Shown one piece after another: positions 25,759 to 37,408 of a stretch of DNA of 64,000 nucleotides (positions are counted from its first letter, which is position 1; every line of letters begins with the position of its first letter). Location of the stretch: contig JNEU01000926.1 of the NCBI GenBank assembly GCA_000697475.1, positions 1-64,000 of the forward strand, written 5' to 3'. The notes below the pieces were generated by a model. That model was not told where the DNA came from. It searched no databases and saw only the letters and a program-made list of their open reading frames with translations. A program made the position numbers and the translations under genes. Source of the DNA: Lichtheimia corymbifera B2541. Its lineage: Eukaryota > Mucoromycota > Mucoromycetes > Mucorales > Lichtheimiaceae.

Positions 25759-27410
25759 AATTTACTTGCTCTCTTTGCACTCATCGTCACCTTAATTAGA
25801 ATAGCAGAACATAGAAGAACGTGTATGTACTTGCACGCAAACACGAATACAAACCCACACATGTATACGCACAAAGGGCGTTGATCACCCTAAACCTGTT
25901 TTGTTACATTGCTCCATATCCAAATTGTTTGTTGCTTTTTTTTTATTTGCAAAGTAAAAGAAACGTGGCTCCTGCATTTATCCAAGCGCAAAACATAGTT
26001 ATTGGGTTAGGTTGCACTGCATTATTTTTTGTGTTCTCATATCATGGCAACGTTCCGCCTCTCACTTTTTTTTGCACTGTATCCTTTTTGCATCCTTTTT
26101 TGAAAAAGCGGACGTATCCCCATTTCTCCGTATACTATCTCCTGGGTAACTACCCTACCCCTTGTTTCGTCAGTATATACATGCAATTGGCAAATAGAAC
26201 CAAACGCGCTTTTCTGCCTCTTTTATCCCATGTGATATATTGACAAAATGAGTAGCCTCATAGCTCATGTGCGGCGGCGCTCCGTATTACACCTAATGAC
26301 AGGCGACATGCATTGTTGATTCCTGGTATACACAAAAGAGTATGACTACTACTGTACAATGATCCCACCATGCCACGTTTACTTGCCACGTGTCATCAGA
26401 TACTCTTCACGGGCCGATGATATGCAATATACCCTGATCAAAGGGGGTCTGGGGGAAATCCATGGTCAAGGGACCTGATGAATGATATGCCCCAGTCTTC
26501 AAAAGCTCTGCTTTTTCTTTTTATTATACATACGCACAATGATGCAATTGACCATCATCATCTCCCTCCCATAATAGGTAGGTTTATATAGCTTGGATCC
26601 TATCTTGTTTTCTCACACACACATGCATCACTTTTGCAATTCGAAAAAGAAAACGACCTTGTTTGGATAGCCGCTACACTACTAATTGGGCAAAAACATT
26701 CCTGCAATTATTGCATTCCCTTTGTATCCTTCAATATAATCCTTAGGTGTTTGCTCCTAAACCACCCCAGAATAACACTAATCTTGCCCTGTATTTCTTT
26801 TGCATACAATGCCGGTGGTGCAAGAAGGCAAGGGGGTGGGAATCAGGTCAATCCCGACACCATACAGTAACTGCCTTACTACTGCTGCTGCATAGGAACA
26901 AACTAGCAGGGATCATGCATGGTGTACATGAGTATGGTAACAAGAGATGGTACTATTACTAGCGCGATGGATAGTGCTGTTGCGCTCCTCACATAGACAC
27001 CACCAGGCAATAATGAGGCATTTTCATGATGAATTTGACAGCTGGTGGCACATGATCTATTTTTTTCTTTCTTTGTTTCTCGTGTTCCGCATTGATTATG
27101 CATCCCAGATCAGCTTGTATGGTGTTAAACGATGACCATGTTAAGGAACGTACTTCTTTAAATAGAATCATTTTCATTGTATGCCCCACACCATCCATAA
27201 CTATCAACTGAATTTGATTATACAATTAAAAAAGCTGAGCTGGATGTGCGCACAGATGGGCAAGAAAACCAACATCGATGTGGCAAAAAAGAAGGGCGGA
27301 ATGATTAGTAGTAACTCAGGGACACCATCATTCTGATTGGCTAGTAAGCGAGCCGAATTTGCTAAGCGCAAATAGCTGTGGGATCTTTTTCGCGGTCGGC
27401 ACCCCAAAGT
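25759..27410. other. Intergenic region, small orphan gene to acyl-CoA dehydrogenase
   Basis: About 1.65 kb. The 140-codon frame at 25821-26243 is rich in Phe, Leu and Cys from T-rich DNA and has no domain; the other frames overlap on both strands. I see no supportable gene. Confidence 0.5.
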
Positions 27411-27416
27411 TATATA
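27411..27416 (+). promoter_or_regulatory. TATA box of the acyl-CoA dehydrogenase gene
   Basis: TATATA lies 82 bases before ATG 27493, followed by a pyrimidine-rich leader. Confidence 0.4.
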
Positions 27417-27492
27417 GGCAACCTTAAGCAACTACCTCCCCCCAACCACAGCACCACTTTTCTTTTTTCTCCTTCACACGCATAGAGTATCC

Positions 27493-29112
27493 ATGGCAAC
27501 CAACAACCTTGTTGATATTAAAAGTTTGTCGCCCCTGTTTCAGGACTTATATGCCAAGGCCAAGGACTTTGTAGAGGTGAGCTGTGCATGTGTGTGCGTG
27601 TGTGTGTGTGCTTGGCACGTGCCTGCATGTAACTGCAACTGCAGATCAACTATTTTCTTGATCATTTTTGTTGACCGACATGATGTATATAGAATGATTG
27701 TATCCCTGCCGAAAAAGTATATGAGGCACAAATGGGCCAAGGCAAGGATCGTTGGAAGGTACGTAAAATAACTGTATAGTGTTGAAGAGCACTTTTTAAC
27801 AAAGAAATATATAGGTAGTTCCTCCGATCATGGAAGAGCTTAAGGCCAAGGCACGTTCTCTTGGATTGTGGAATCTTTTTCTTGGCCGAGAATACAAGGA
27901 ATTAAGTCCTGGCTTGACCAATCTCGAATACGCATTGATAGCCGAGCTTACGGGACGTAGTTACAAGATTGCACCTGAAGCTATGAATTGCAGCTCGCCT
28001 GACACGGGTAACATGGAAGTGTTTGCAAAGTATGGTACGCCTGCACAAAAGGCCAAATGGCTTGTCCCATTGATGGATGGCAAGATTCGTTCAGCATTTG
28101 CCATGACAGAGCCTGCGATTGCATCATCCGATGCTACCAATATCGAAACCAATATCCGTCGTGAAGGAAATGAATATGTCATCAATGGTCGAAAATGGTG
28201 GATTACAGGTGCTGGTGATCCTCGTTGCGCTGTATTCCTTGTTATGGGCAAATCCGATCCCAAAAACACAAACCGACATCGACAACAAAGCCTTGTGATC
28301 GTGCCAGCTGATACACCAGGTATCACCGTAGTAAGACCAATGCAAGTGTTTGGCTATGATGATGCTCCCAGTGGTCATTGTGAGATCGTTTTTGATAATG
28401 TACGTGTGCCAGTTGAAAACATCGTTTTGGGTGAAGGTCGTGGATTCGAAGTCATCCAAGGTCGTTTGGGTCCTGGTCGTATTCATCATTGGTATGTAAG
28501 CAATAGTAGAGAGAAAAATAATGATCACTGTACCAAACTGACCTATGTCATATGCTATAGCATGCGCTGTATTGGCATGGGCGAACGCGCCTTGGAAATC
28601 ATGATTGCACGTGTCACAGATCCATCACGACGCACCTTTGGAAAGAGCTTGGCTGAGCATGGAACGATTGTGCAAGATATTGCCACATCACGCATTGAAA
28701 TTGATCAAGTGCGGTATCTCGTACTTGGAGCTGCCAAAAAGATTGATGACCATCCACGCGGTCCAAAAGGTGCTATGAAAGAAATCAGCATGGCAAAGGT
28801 AGTGTACAACATCAACGTTGACATTGCTGGTTGAACATGAGCTCACGTGACGCTTGACAGATTGCTGCTCCCAGCATGTTACAACGTGTATTGGATCGTG
28901 CTATGCAAGCCCATGGTGCTGGTGGTCTATCGCAAGACTTTGTGTTGGCCAAATTCTTTTCTCGTGCTCGCACTTTACGCTATGCTGATGGTCCTGACGA
29001 AGTTCACAAGAATCAATTGGGAAAAATCGAGTTACGCAGAGCTGCTGATATCACCAACCGCATAAACGCTCAAAATGCCAAAAAAGAAGAGTTGATCAAT
29101 TCAAAGCTGTAA
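27493..29112 (+). CDS. Peroxisomal-type acyl-CoA dehydrogenase (ACAD10/11-like)
   Basis: A flavin acyl-CoA dehydrogenase, catalysing the first step of beta-oxidation. Five exons. The core shows [39 protein letters not shown], the [17 protein letters not shown] substrate/FAD loop, [16 protein letters not shown], the [20 protein letters not shown] hinge, [20 protein letters not shown] (built across an intron) and [13 protein letters not shown]. These are hallmarks of the ACAD10/ACAD11 group. The C-terminus is INSKL, so the last three residues are a perfect SKL peroxisomal targeting signal. The N-terminal kinase-like domain of animal ACAD10/11 is absent. Likely substrates are long-chain or branched acyl-CoAs, by family inference only. 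Confidence 0.93.
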
Positions 29113-29419
29113 TGTAATAAACTACGAGAAGCTAGTATATATAAGGACATCTATGCTTCATAGTGTGGAATGAACAATAGTTAAATCAGAATGACACAAA
29201 TACACGTCCATTTCCAATTATCATCAATGACACCATTATCCAGAATACAAGCCATATAAAACAAATGCAATGTAGATGAACAAAAGCTGTGAACAAGAAG
29301 AAGATTTATTCAATCAACCTTTTATCGGACCATGAATGACTTCATATTTAAGCGGATTCACCCTATTTGTAAAAAATAAAACATGAGGATTCCCATTCAT
29401 ATCCATCCAAGCCACCCTA
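29113..29419. other. Convergent intergenic region
   Basis: About 300 bases between convergent 3' ends of the acyl-CoA dehydrogenase and the eS31 fusion. AT-rich; nothing else seen. Confidence 0.5.
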
Positions 29420-29887
29420 CTATTTGACATTTACCTGCTTGAAGACGTAAGTCAAATGGCACTTGCCACAGTATTGACGGTCCTTGTGCCAAGCCATGAA
29501 GACACCAGCACCGCAGGTGTTGTTGGGGCACTCACGACGGAGACGAGTGATCTTGCCAGATTCGTCAACCTTGTAGAACTTCAAGATAGCGAGTTTGACT
29601 TTCTTGCGCTTGTGCTTGATCTTCTTGGGAGTGGTGTAGGTTTTCTTCTTCTTCTTCTTACCACCACCCAACAACTCAGCGTTCAAGTGGAGGGTGTTCA
29701 TGTCAGCAACACCGTAGGCAGAGAGCTCGCCATCAACGAGGTTCTTGCCAGCGAAGGACAAGAGCTGAGCGTCGGCAGGGATGCCTTCGCGAGCAGCGAT
29801 CATGCTCTTAACAGCACCAACGGAGGAGGAGCCAGAGACATCAAGGGCAAGAGTGTTGCCTTGGAGGGACTTGACAAAGATTTGCAT
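29420..29887 (-). CDS. Ubiquitin-like protein fused to ribosomal protein eS31 (S27a)
   Basis: A single exon of 155 residues. Residues 1-76 are ubiquitin-like and about 78-155 are ribosomal eS31. The eS31 part is highly conserved: [37 protein letters not shown], and a zinc ribbon with CPNNTC and [11 protein letters not shown]. The ubiquitin part is strongly diverged. It keeps MQIFVK, EGIP, FAGK (K48) and TLHL, but the Ile44 position is Ser, K11/K29/K33/K63 are lost, and the end is LLGGG before the lysine run instead of LRLRGG. Fungal eS31 is normally fused to perfect ubiquitin. This resembles the situation in nematode ubl-1, where the fused moiety is only ubiquitin-like. Function: small ribosomal subunit assembly with the moiety probably clipped off. 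Confidence 0.93.
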   Translation of the reverse strand: MQIFVKSLQGNTLALDVSGSSSVGAVKSMIAAREGIPADAQLLSFAGKNLVDGELSAYGVADMNTLHLNAELLGGGKKKKKKTYTTPKKIKHKRKKVKLAILKFYKVDESGKITRLRRECPNNTCGAGVFMAWHKDRQYCGKCHLTYVFKQVNVK

Positions 29888-30263
29888 TTTCAGATAACTC
29901 GATTATTACAGAGTAAGAATCTACATACGACATTGCAAAAACGTGAGCAAAAAGTGAATAGAATAGAGTAGAGTAGAGTATGTACTATAGCAAACATACT
30001 TGTACTCATGAATGCCAATCAGTGGTGGTATACATACCTTCCTTATTATCTGCAAAAGAGAAGGAAAAACAGCTTTTGCTGGCCCAGCCACACCTTTTAA
30101 CTGGTAAGAAAACTTTTTTCAAACTCCAATAAGCCCGCTCCTCCTTCTGATTCAAGCCATCCATCCCATCCCATCATCCCGCGTTTTGGTAAAAGACAAA
30201 TTACATGTTTGGGGGAATATATAAGACAATATAGATCTACACATCATTATCAACTACATCTAG
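29888..30263. other. Intergenic region, eS31 fusion promoter and palmitoyltransferase 3' end
   Basis: About 375 bases holding the eS31 fusion upstream region; no other feature supported. Confidence 0.5.
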
Positions 30264-31985
30264 TCAATCTTCCTTCACCACCTTGTGTGTTGTCGGTAAG
30301 GGTCGTGATCTCTCCTTTGGATATGGCATCAATGGCACATTGTCCTCCTCTTCATCAACGATATCATCATCCACAGGTGCCGGGTAATGCTTTCGAGAAA
30401 CCATGGGCCGTCGATGTTCTTCTTCTTCATCCCATGAGGATCCTGAGTCATCATAATAATCACCACCAGATAAATCGTATACTTTGTTCTCCATCCACCG
30501 TGTATCGGGATATAGCTGTTGTCGTTGTTGTTGCTCAAGGTCGTCATAGTAATGGGTATACTCCACCTCTTCTTCACTGATACAGCTGCCAGAGTCATAA
30601 TAATCTTCCACTGAATCCACTTCATCCGCTTCGTCTTGATATGGATCGAGCTGTTCAAGATGTTCACCCTCATGCTCGGGTTGTGCTAGTTGCTGCTGTT
30701 CACCTTGTTCCTGGTAACCCGGTTGCAACATGGCCATCCTCTCTTCCATAGTGATTTCACGAACAAGATATCCTTCCGAATCACGTCTTACAAGTCGATG
30801 TGAGTTAGGGTTGGCATTGTTGTTACGCATCATTTCACGCTGCTGCTTTCGCTTGTAGCGGTTTGAAAATATAGACGGACGTAGATCGTCGGGATCGCGT
30901 GGTGGCCAACAATAAGGAAGGCGAGGGTCTGTGCCAGGTCGTACAGGAAATGTCAAACCATCGCTTGTTGGATTTTGTGGCCAAAGCCATAACAATGGAT
31001 TGTTTCCGAGCACCGAGCATATATTGCGATACAAGCCAACATCAAAAGGATAATGAACCTAATCCCAATACAAAAAGTTAATTTCATATATCATTCTCTC
31101 TCACATAGTTGTAGACTTACGGGCATGATTTTACCACGTCGAATGAGTGTCTTGACCTTGCTACGCTCCCAGCTTTCAACTGAAGACTGATTCCGAGACA
31201 TACAATACAGGTGGTACACGCTCAGGATGCCCACGCAAAAAATGACCACGAATGCCAAGATAAAATTGATCACGAGGAAAACCACTTCCATAGTCGATGG
31301 TTCAGCATTCCACTATATATCATCAATCAATACTCACTCATCCTCAAAACCTTTTCCTCACTCAAAGAATCCTTACCCGAAAATGACGAATATCATCAAG
31401 GATCATCGACACACGCCAACCCAGTAAGCCCAAGGCATAGCCACATGCAATATCCACATAGAGCACAAATCGTACAAAATGGCCATAGTTGTCATATCCC
31501 ACACAATTGGCGATCCATGGGCAGTGATGATCCATTTTGAGTACACAACGTCGGCAATAGCGGCAATGATGGGAACGTGGAGGTTTGTAGTGTTTGCATT
31601 GCTTGCAATAGCGTGGACCTGTCATACCCGTGTCTGTAGCAGGAAGCTCTTGACGTTGCCACCGTGTGCTGTCGTCGTTTTGAAACGTCGAATAGGGCGG
31701 TTCCTGAAGAAAAGAAAAGAAAGTCCATGAGCTTCATTATGTAATAGAGAATACAATGCTTACCCAACCGGTAGGCACTTTACCGGGATCAGTCGTGCAT
31801 GCCAGATAATAGTTATAGTAAACCATGAGCACCAACAAGTTGAATGGAATGAGCAATTTAGCTGCAGTGGGTGACCACCACTCCATGGCTGGCAACAGAA
31901 TAAACAGCTGTGATGAATAAGCGATGGTGGCAATGAGCAGAGAGACGCCAGTGATAAAGACCCAACCAGGTATGGATTCCAACAT
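30264..31985 (-). CDS. DHHC palmitoyltransferase, PFA4-like
   Basis: An integral membrane S-palmitoyltransferase. Four exons. Two N-terminal membrane segments ([39 protein letters not shown]) lead to the TDPGKVP motif (DPG). The Cys-rich DHHC domain follows: [20 protein letters not shown] and [20 protein letters not shown], so the catalytic DHHC is intact. Two more membrane segments come next ([39 protein letters not shown]). After the transmembrane core, [15 protein letters not shown] and the WLWPQNP block are typical of PFA4, which palmitoylates chitin synthase Chs3 in yeast. The C-terminal ~200 residues are acidic, Tyr-rich and Gln-rich, probably disordered. The PFA4 assignment is by motif, not alignment. 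Confidence 0.9.
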
Positions 31986-32959
31986 GATGGCGAAGAAGGG
32001 GGGGGTGTGGTGGAGGAGAAGAAGAGAGAGGAGGCTGTTGTTGTTGTTGTAGCGGATGTGATAGGAGGGAGGATGCGAGTAACGAGAAGAGTAAAGGACA
32101 AAGGTCAACATTTTCCCAATTCGGTCGGTGGTTTTGCCTTTGTGTACAAGCATGGCAACAGCAGCAACCCTGACCCCCTTTATTCATTTCTTGATTGAAT
32201 ACTTAGATTATTACCATACATCTCATCATTATCAATTCAACTGCTTTTGTTAACAATGACACTCATGCTGCTATTCAATGCTCCTTATTACACCCCCATT
32301 CATCATGTTAGATGAAAGAAAAAAAAGTTGTCTGTGCGGATTACCAGTTTGAGTCATCAATCACTGCTTTCTTTCCCCCCACACACAAACACATCAATGT
32401 ATATATTTGTGATGATGATGATGATGAGATGATGGTGATTGAATTATCCTTGCCACAACCCCTTCAACATTCCCCTTTTCCCGTTTTTATCACCCCTACC
32501 CTACATGAATTATCAATACAGTCAACGAATATGATGAATGGTAGTACATTGGGAAACGCTGTTTTTGGGTTTTCGGATTATCGTCCCGATCAAGAACGGT
32601 GCTAACGCCCAGGTGATGCAAGCATCTGCACGGCTTTTGCGTCAAATATGCTCTCAATTTGACACAAAGTCAAGCCTGGTTACTGTACCACCAACATAAT
32701 ACACTGATAAACTACGTGCAGCCACTCTCTCCTTTTCCTTTTTCCTCCGTCAGCGGCCTTGTATCGCTAAGTCTATTTCCTCCACCCCCCTTTTTTCCTT
32801 CACTTTACCCTTTGTGCAGCGCCTCCTCCCCCAAACCAAGCACCCCGACTTCTTTTTTTTTCCTCTTCACTTTGCCGTGCGATCCGATATCTTTCTTCCC
32901 TCTCTTGTTTTCTCTTTTCCCCCCTTTTTATTCCCCATTCATCACTCATCATCTTTGTC
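31986..32959. other. Divergent intergenic region, palmitoyltransferase / RhoGEF
   Basis: About 970 bases between divergent starts, with pyrimidine-rich leaders on both sides (32730-32950 upstream of the RhoGEF). The frames seen are from low-complexity DNA. Confidence 0.5.
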
Positions 32960-35201
32960 ATGCCCAGAGATGAGTATATGGCATCATCCACTTGTTCAAC
33001 TTCATCCATCTTGGCATCAAAGGCTTCTTCTTCATCATCGCGTCGTCAGTCATTTCTGAAGCGCTTTACTTCTCCTCCCTCTCCAATCTCTTCATCAAAA
33101 TCAACTTCGATCTTGCCTTCTTCTTCCAGACGCAGTACAATTTCATCTACCAACAGCAATGCTACAGCCCCTACAAAAAATTATTCATCTGCAAAACCAC
33201 CTACTGGCGACAAACCAGGCAGATTGCAATCCATGCGCCTTATGCTCATTGCTTCTGTTTCTCGTAAACGATCATCATCACGAACATCCAAAAACGATAA
33301 AAAACCACCACCACCACCACCACCACTGTCACCAGCCACTCGTAATAATCCACCACCACCACGTCCTTCACCTTTGATCATCCGACAACAAAAACAACCA
33401 CAATCACCATCATCATCACCCATCAAAGAAAATCCATCTCGTAAAGATATGCTGCCAAATCGACGCATATCCATGATCTGTGATCGAAATAGTATTCATA
33501 GCAACATGTCATCCATATGCACTGCTGGTGGCGGTGGTAGTAGTAGTAGTAGCAATAACCCATCATCGCCTACACCACGGCCCTCATTACTGGGAAGGCG
33601 TCGACCCATGTCACAATTTTGGGGACTATCCAAAGTAGATGAAGATGAATATGATAATGCAGATGATGTCGGATGTTGGCGTGCAACACAAGGGGCATCT
33701 ACCACAACTACGCTTACATCCAACACATCAGACCAATGCAGTACAAGAAGCAATAGCACGCGGTCTTCATCTTCATCGTCGATCCGCACGGTGTCTGAAA
33801 ATACGAATCCCGGCAGCAAGTTTCTACGCTTGGCTCAAAAAGCCATTGTTGATAAACTACCACCATCATCCTGTGAACAAGGAATGCCAGGACCATCACC
33901 ACGTGCACCAACACCTATCGTATCCACCAGTAGTTCAGTGTACCCTACACGATGGCGTGACATGATCCGTTCTAGTGTTATTATCGGCGAATCAACCCCA
34001 ATGTCAACAACGACGAGGCCTGCTTCGGCTGTTGGCAATGGTCCTCCTTCACCTTCCATTATCACCAATGCAAGCAGCTTTGCTTTTATTTCTGGTACTT
34101 CTGGTATTACCACCAACAATAACAACAACTCGGGCCGTTCTCGAAGAAGCAGCCTCTTGTTGTCCACACCAAGCATTCAAAAGAAAGAAGTCAAAGCTAT
34201 CTCCGTTTGGCGTAACACAGTGTCACAGCTGCTGATGCAGTCCGATGAGGTTTTTATCATACGCTATATTATTATAGGAAAAAAGGAGACGTGGCTAACA
34301 AGATATGCATTTCAATAGAACGATGATTACGTCTTTTATGATTATCCCACATGCACCGCCAAAGATCTAGCCCTGTGCAAATTCATCATGAACGAGCTGT
34401 ATACTACTGAACAATCGTACCATCGTCTCTTGACCCTTATTCAAACAGTAAGTATCATCGTCTATTTGTGTGGCTGCACTGGCTGGTGCTTGGGGGTGGG
34501 TGGAGATCAACGTGACCTACCATCATCACCATCACCATCATCGACATGTCACATCGATATGCACCTTCAAAACACATACATCATTAGTATCGTTGCTAAC
34601 ACGTTACGGCTTGCTTATTTTAGAGGTACATGCAGCCAATGATGGCCGCCACACACAATCCATTGGTCAGGTCCTCAGACGTGGCTGTCCTTTTTCGTCA
34701 TTTGCCCGAGATGATTGCTCTGTCAGAGAAACTGCTGGCATGTTTCGAGACTCATGCAACTCATCTTTGGAGAGATTGTGATGCCATCCACGTGGGACAT
34801 ATTTTTCAAACGCTTGAGCAAGACATGGTCGTTTTTCTAAAATATGCCGTTCATTATCAAACCAATCTCAAAGCCATTCGTCGGGCGTGTAACAATGTCC
34901 TCTTTATCAAGATCGAACAAGAATCGCTTGCGCGTCGCGATACGAATCGCATGGGTATGTCCGATTACCTTATTGCTCCTTTCCAACGTGTACCTCGTTA
35001 TTGTCTTTTGATCAAAGGTAGGATCATCATCATGTTCATATTTTCCATGACATTCCTTTTTACTCATCCAATATGCCGGAAATAGACCTCATGAAACACA
35101 CCGAACGTGCTGATCCAGAATACGCTGATTTGGATGTTTCCCTGAAAATGCTAACGGGATTGACAGTAGCCATGGATCATGTACAGCAAATGTCACGTTA
35201 A
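32960..35201 (+). CDS. RhoGEF (Dbl-homology domain) protein
   Basis: A guanine-nucleotide exchange factor for a Rho-family GTPase. Four exons. The first ~420 residues are Ser/Pro-rich and disordered ([18 protein letters not shown] and NNNNNS runs), presumably regulatory. The Dbl-homology domain spans the last ~220 residues: LCKFIMNELYTTEQSYHRLL (CR1), then VAVLFRHLPEMIAL, and CR3 MGMSDYLIAPFQRVPRYCLL, followed by TERADPEYADLDVSLKML. Intron junctions Q-T|R-Y-M and K|D-L-M-K keep frame. The protein stops about 22 residues after CR3 helix sequence, with no PH domain visible. A missed 3' exon cannot be excluded. Confidence 0.87.
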
Positions 35202-37408
35202 GGAGTTAGCAATGACAACCCACCCCACCATCACCATGCCCGACATTTAACCTTGTCCTTATCATTCTTCTTATGTCTTTTTGCATTCTCATCATTACAC
35301 ACTCTCGTTGTTGTTTTTTCTTGTCACCCTTTTCGCACATACCCTGTCTTTTCTCCTTGAGTCCTCTCCCTCCCTTTTCTCTCTCTCACTCACGCATACC
35401 ATCACCAATTTTCATAATACCCCCTTTCTCTTTCTTCCTCTCTCACCCATTCACCATCCCTTTTTTGTGTACATATAATACTCATATTAAGCTCAACATT
35501 ACTACATTAAAAACTCTTTTTGATTTTAGAATTGGGGTATCCGTGGTTTCGGCAATTGTATACAAATGTTTGCTGCATGCAAAAATGGCTTGCATAAGCC
35601 CTGTGCAACATGAACAAGTACAAGGGACCTCTTGTGCAACCCGCCAACGACAGAGAGAGTAGTTGCTCCGTTTCCCCCGATCCATTGGCACCTTGTTCAC
35701 GAGTTAGGGGTAGAAAAATGCTGTTGTAGGATCAGGGCACAAGGATGATGTTGTAATACTTCCATTGGCTGCACCTCTTGCATGGATATGACATGTCCAA
35801 AAAGAATCGAAAAACGTGATGGTAGTGCAAAATGCCGTCGGGCATTTACTCGCGCGCGCGCCACCTGCTTAGAGCGAGAGGGAAATCTTCATTGCCGCGA
35901 ATTTATCAGAGCAACCGCCACCATGACGACGTTGACCGATTGCCCATGTGGAACGATGAGAGACACAAGCTACGTTACAACCAGGTCGGATCGTGCACAT
36001 GCAGTGCTCTGTTGCCATTGGTTTCAATCGTTAAAGACTTGGTAACTCCATTCAGTGCTCTCGACTACGATCGCGTGTCGGCAACTCAGCGGAAAAGATT
36101 ATTATCACCAAGCATGCAGATCTTCCAGCATCATGATCCACAGCCAATGCATCACACCCAAAGCTGTCAGAGTTACCTGGATCCTATCATCTTGCTTACA
36201 CATGAATCACATGGGGTCCCAGTAAAGGATTATCAGAATATGTATTATCATACAACTCGTTTCCACGTGAGAATATGACTGGTGGTCATGGAAGGGATAT
36301 GGACCTGAAGGCTCCTCGGCGTGAAGAAACGGTGACACGACATTGTGTTGCCAATCGAAAGCGACCCCCAACGACACATTTCAAATGGATGTTCAGCATT
36401 TTACATATACGCTCTCTATCATCGTCATGCAAAGTTGACGGCAAATGTCATTCTTTTCTATGATCACGAATTCTGTTGCACCAACTTTCGATTTACGGAT
36501 AATGATTTTTGCCCGGCATAAGGAGGAGGAGGATCAAAAAGAAAGCTGTGGTGGCAATGGTATCATCACTATTACGTAACAGCGACATCGCTATTCACGA
36601 GGAAGCGTATGATGATTGAATTGCAGCCAGTATCCATGGCAACGAGGGCTGGTAGTACGACCTGCTGTTGCTATAACGGCTGATGCACCGACACCTTCTT
36701 CGACGACGGATCCAGATCATGCATATGTAATGCTCGCGGAGATAAGCAACTGACATTGCAAAGAACCGAATCGATTCAATATACCTTCAAACACGCAATG
36801 CATGGTGCACGCATCTACAATGCACAAATAACAATGAAAACGTTACGAGCAGCAAAGGATATTCCGAAACATTTATGATCGTCCAGTTACATTGCAACAA
36901 ATAAACCATAGTTTTCGCGCGAGATGAGTAAAGGATTGACAATAAGGTGCATTGGGGTGACGCTATGTTGGGGGCGGGCACGGCCGAGAAACATTCAGGG
37001 GAAGGATGGTGATAGAGGGAGAGGGAGAGAGTTTAGCGTTCCAAGGTTGATGCATGTACCTGCAACAGCCAAACAAAAGGTCGATTAATTCCTTTACAAG
37101 ATAACGGATTGTTTATTTTTCTTGTCATTTATTATTATCCGCATATAATAAATGCACCATGATGATGCCAAGATAGTTACTGTATGTTTATCCGAATTGT
37201 GTAAGGGGGGTGTTGAAAGAAAACGAGGGAGTCACAGAGAGAGTGAAAGAGATCAAGTAGATCATGTTGTGCTATGACGCTGACATTTGAGATGCTTTGG
37301 GCTGAGCTGATTGATGAGCAAATCCGAAGACGCATATAGAAGCATCCGCAAGGTAATGATAATAATATATACTTGGTATACCTGGTGACAAGAAACAGCG
37401 CTTTCTAT
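35202..37408. other. Intergenic region with possible gene relics
   Basis: The first ~300 bases are T/C-rich and read as the RhoGEF 3' UTR. Between about 35780 and 36900 several overlapping frames look weakly coding (for example 35832-36278 and a Cys/His-rich frame near 36400-36520), but they are broken by stops and join to nothing by plausible splicing. I see no recognised domain. Probably decayed coding sequence. Confidence 0.35.

Noticed and set aside
25821..26243. 140-codon frame after the small orphan gene
   Set aside because: Composition mirrors T-rich non-coding DNA, with no domain, no splice-consistent extension and no promoter.
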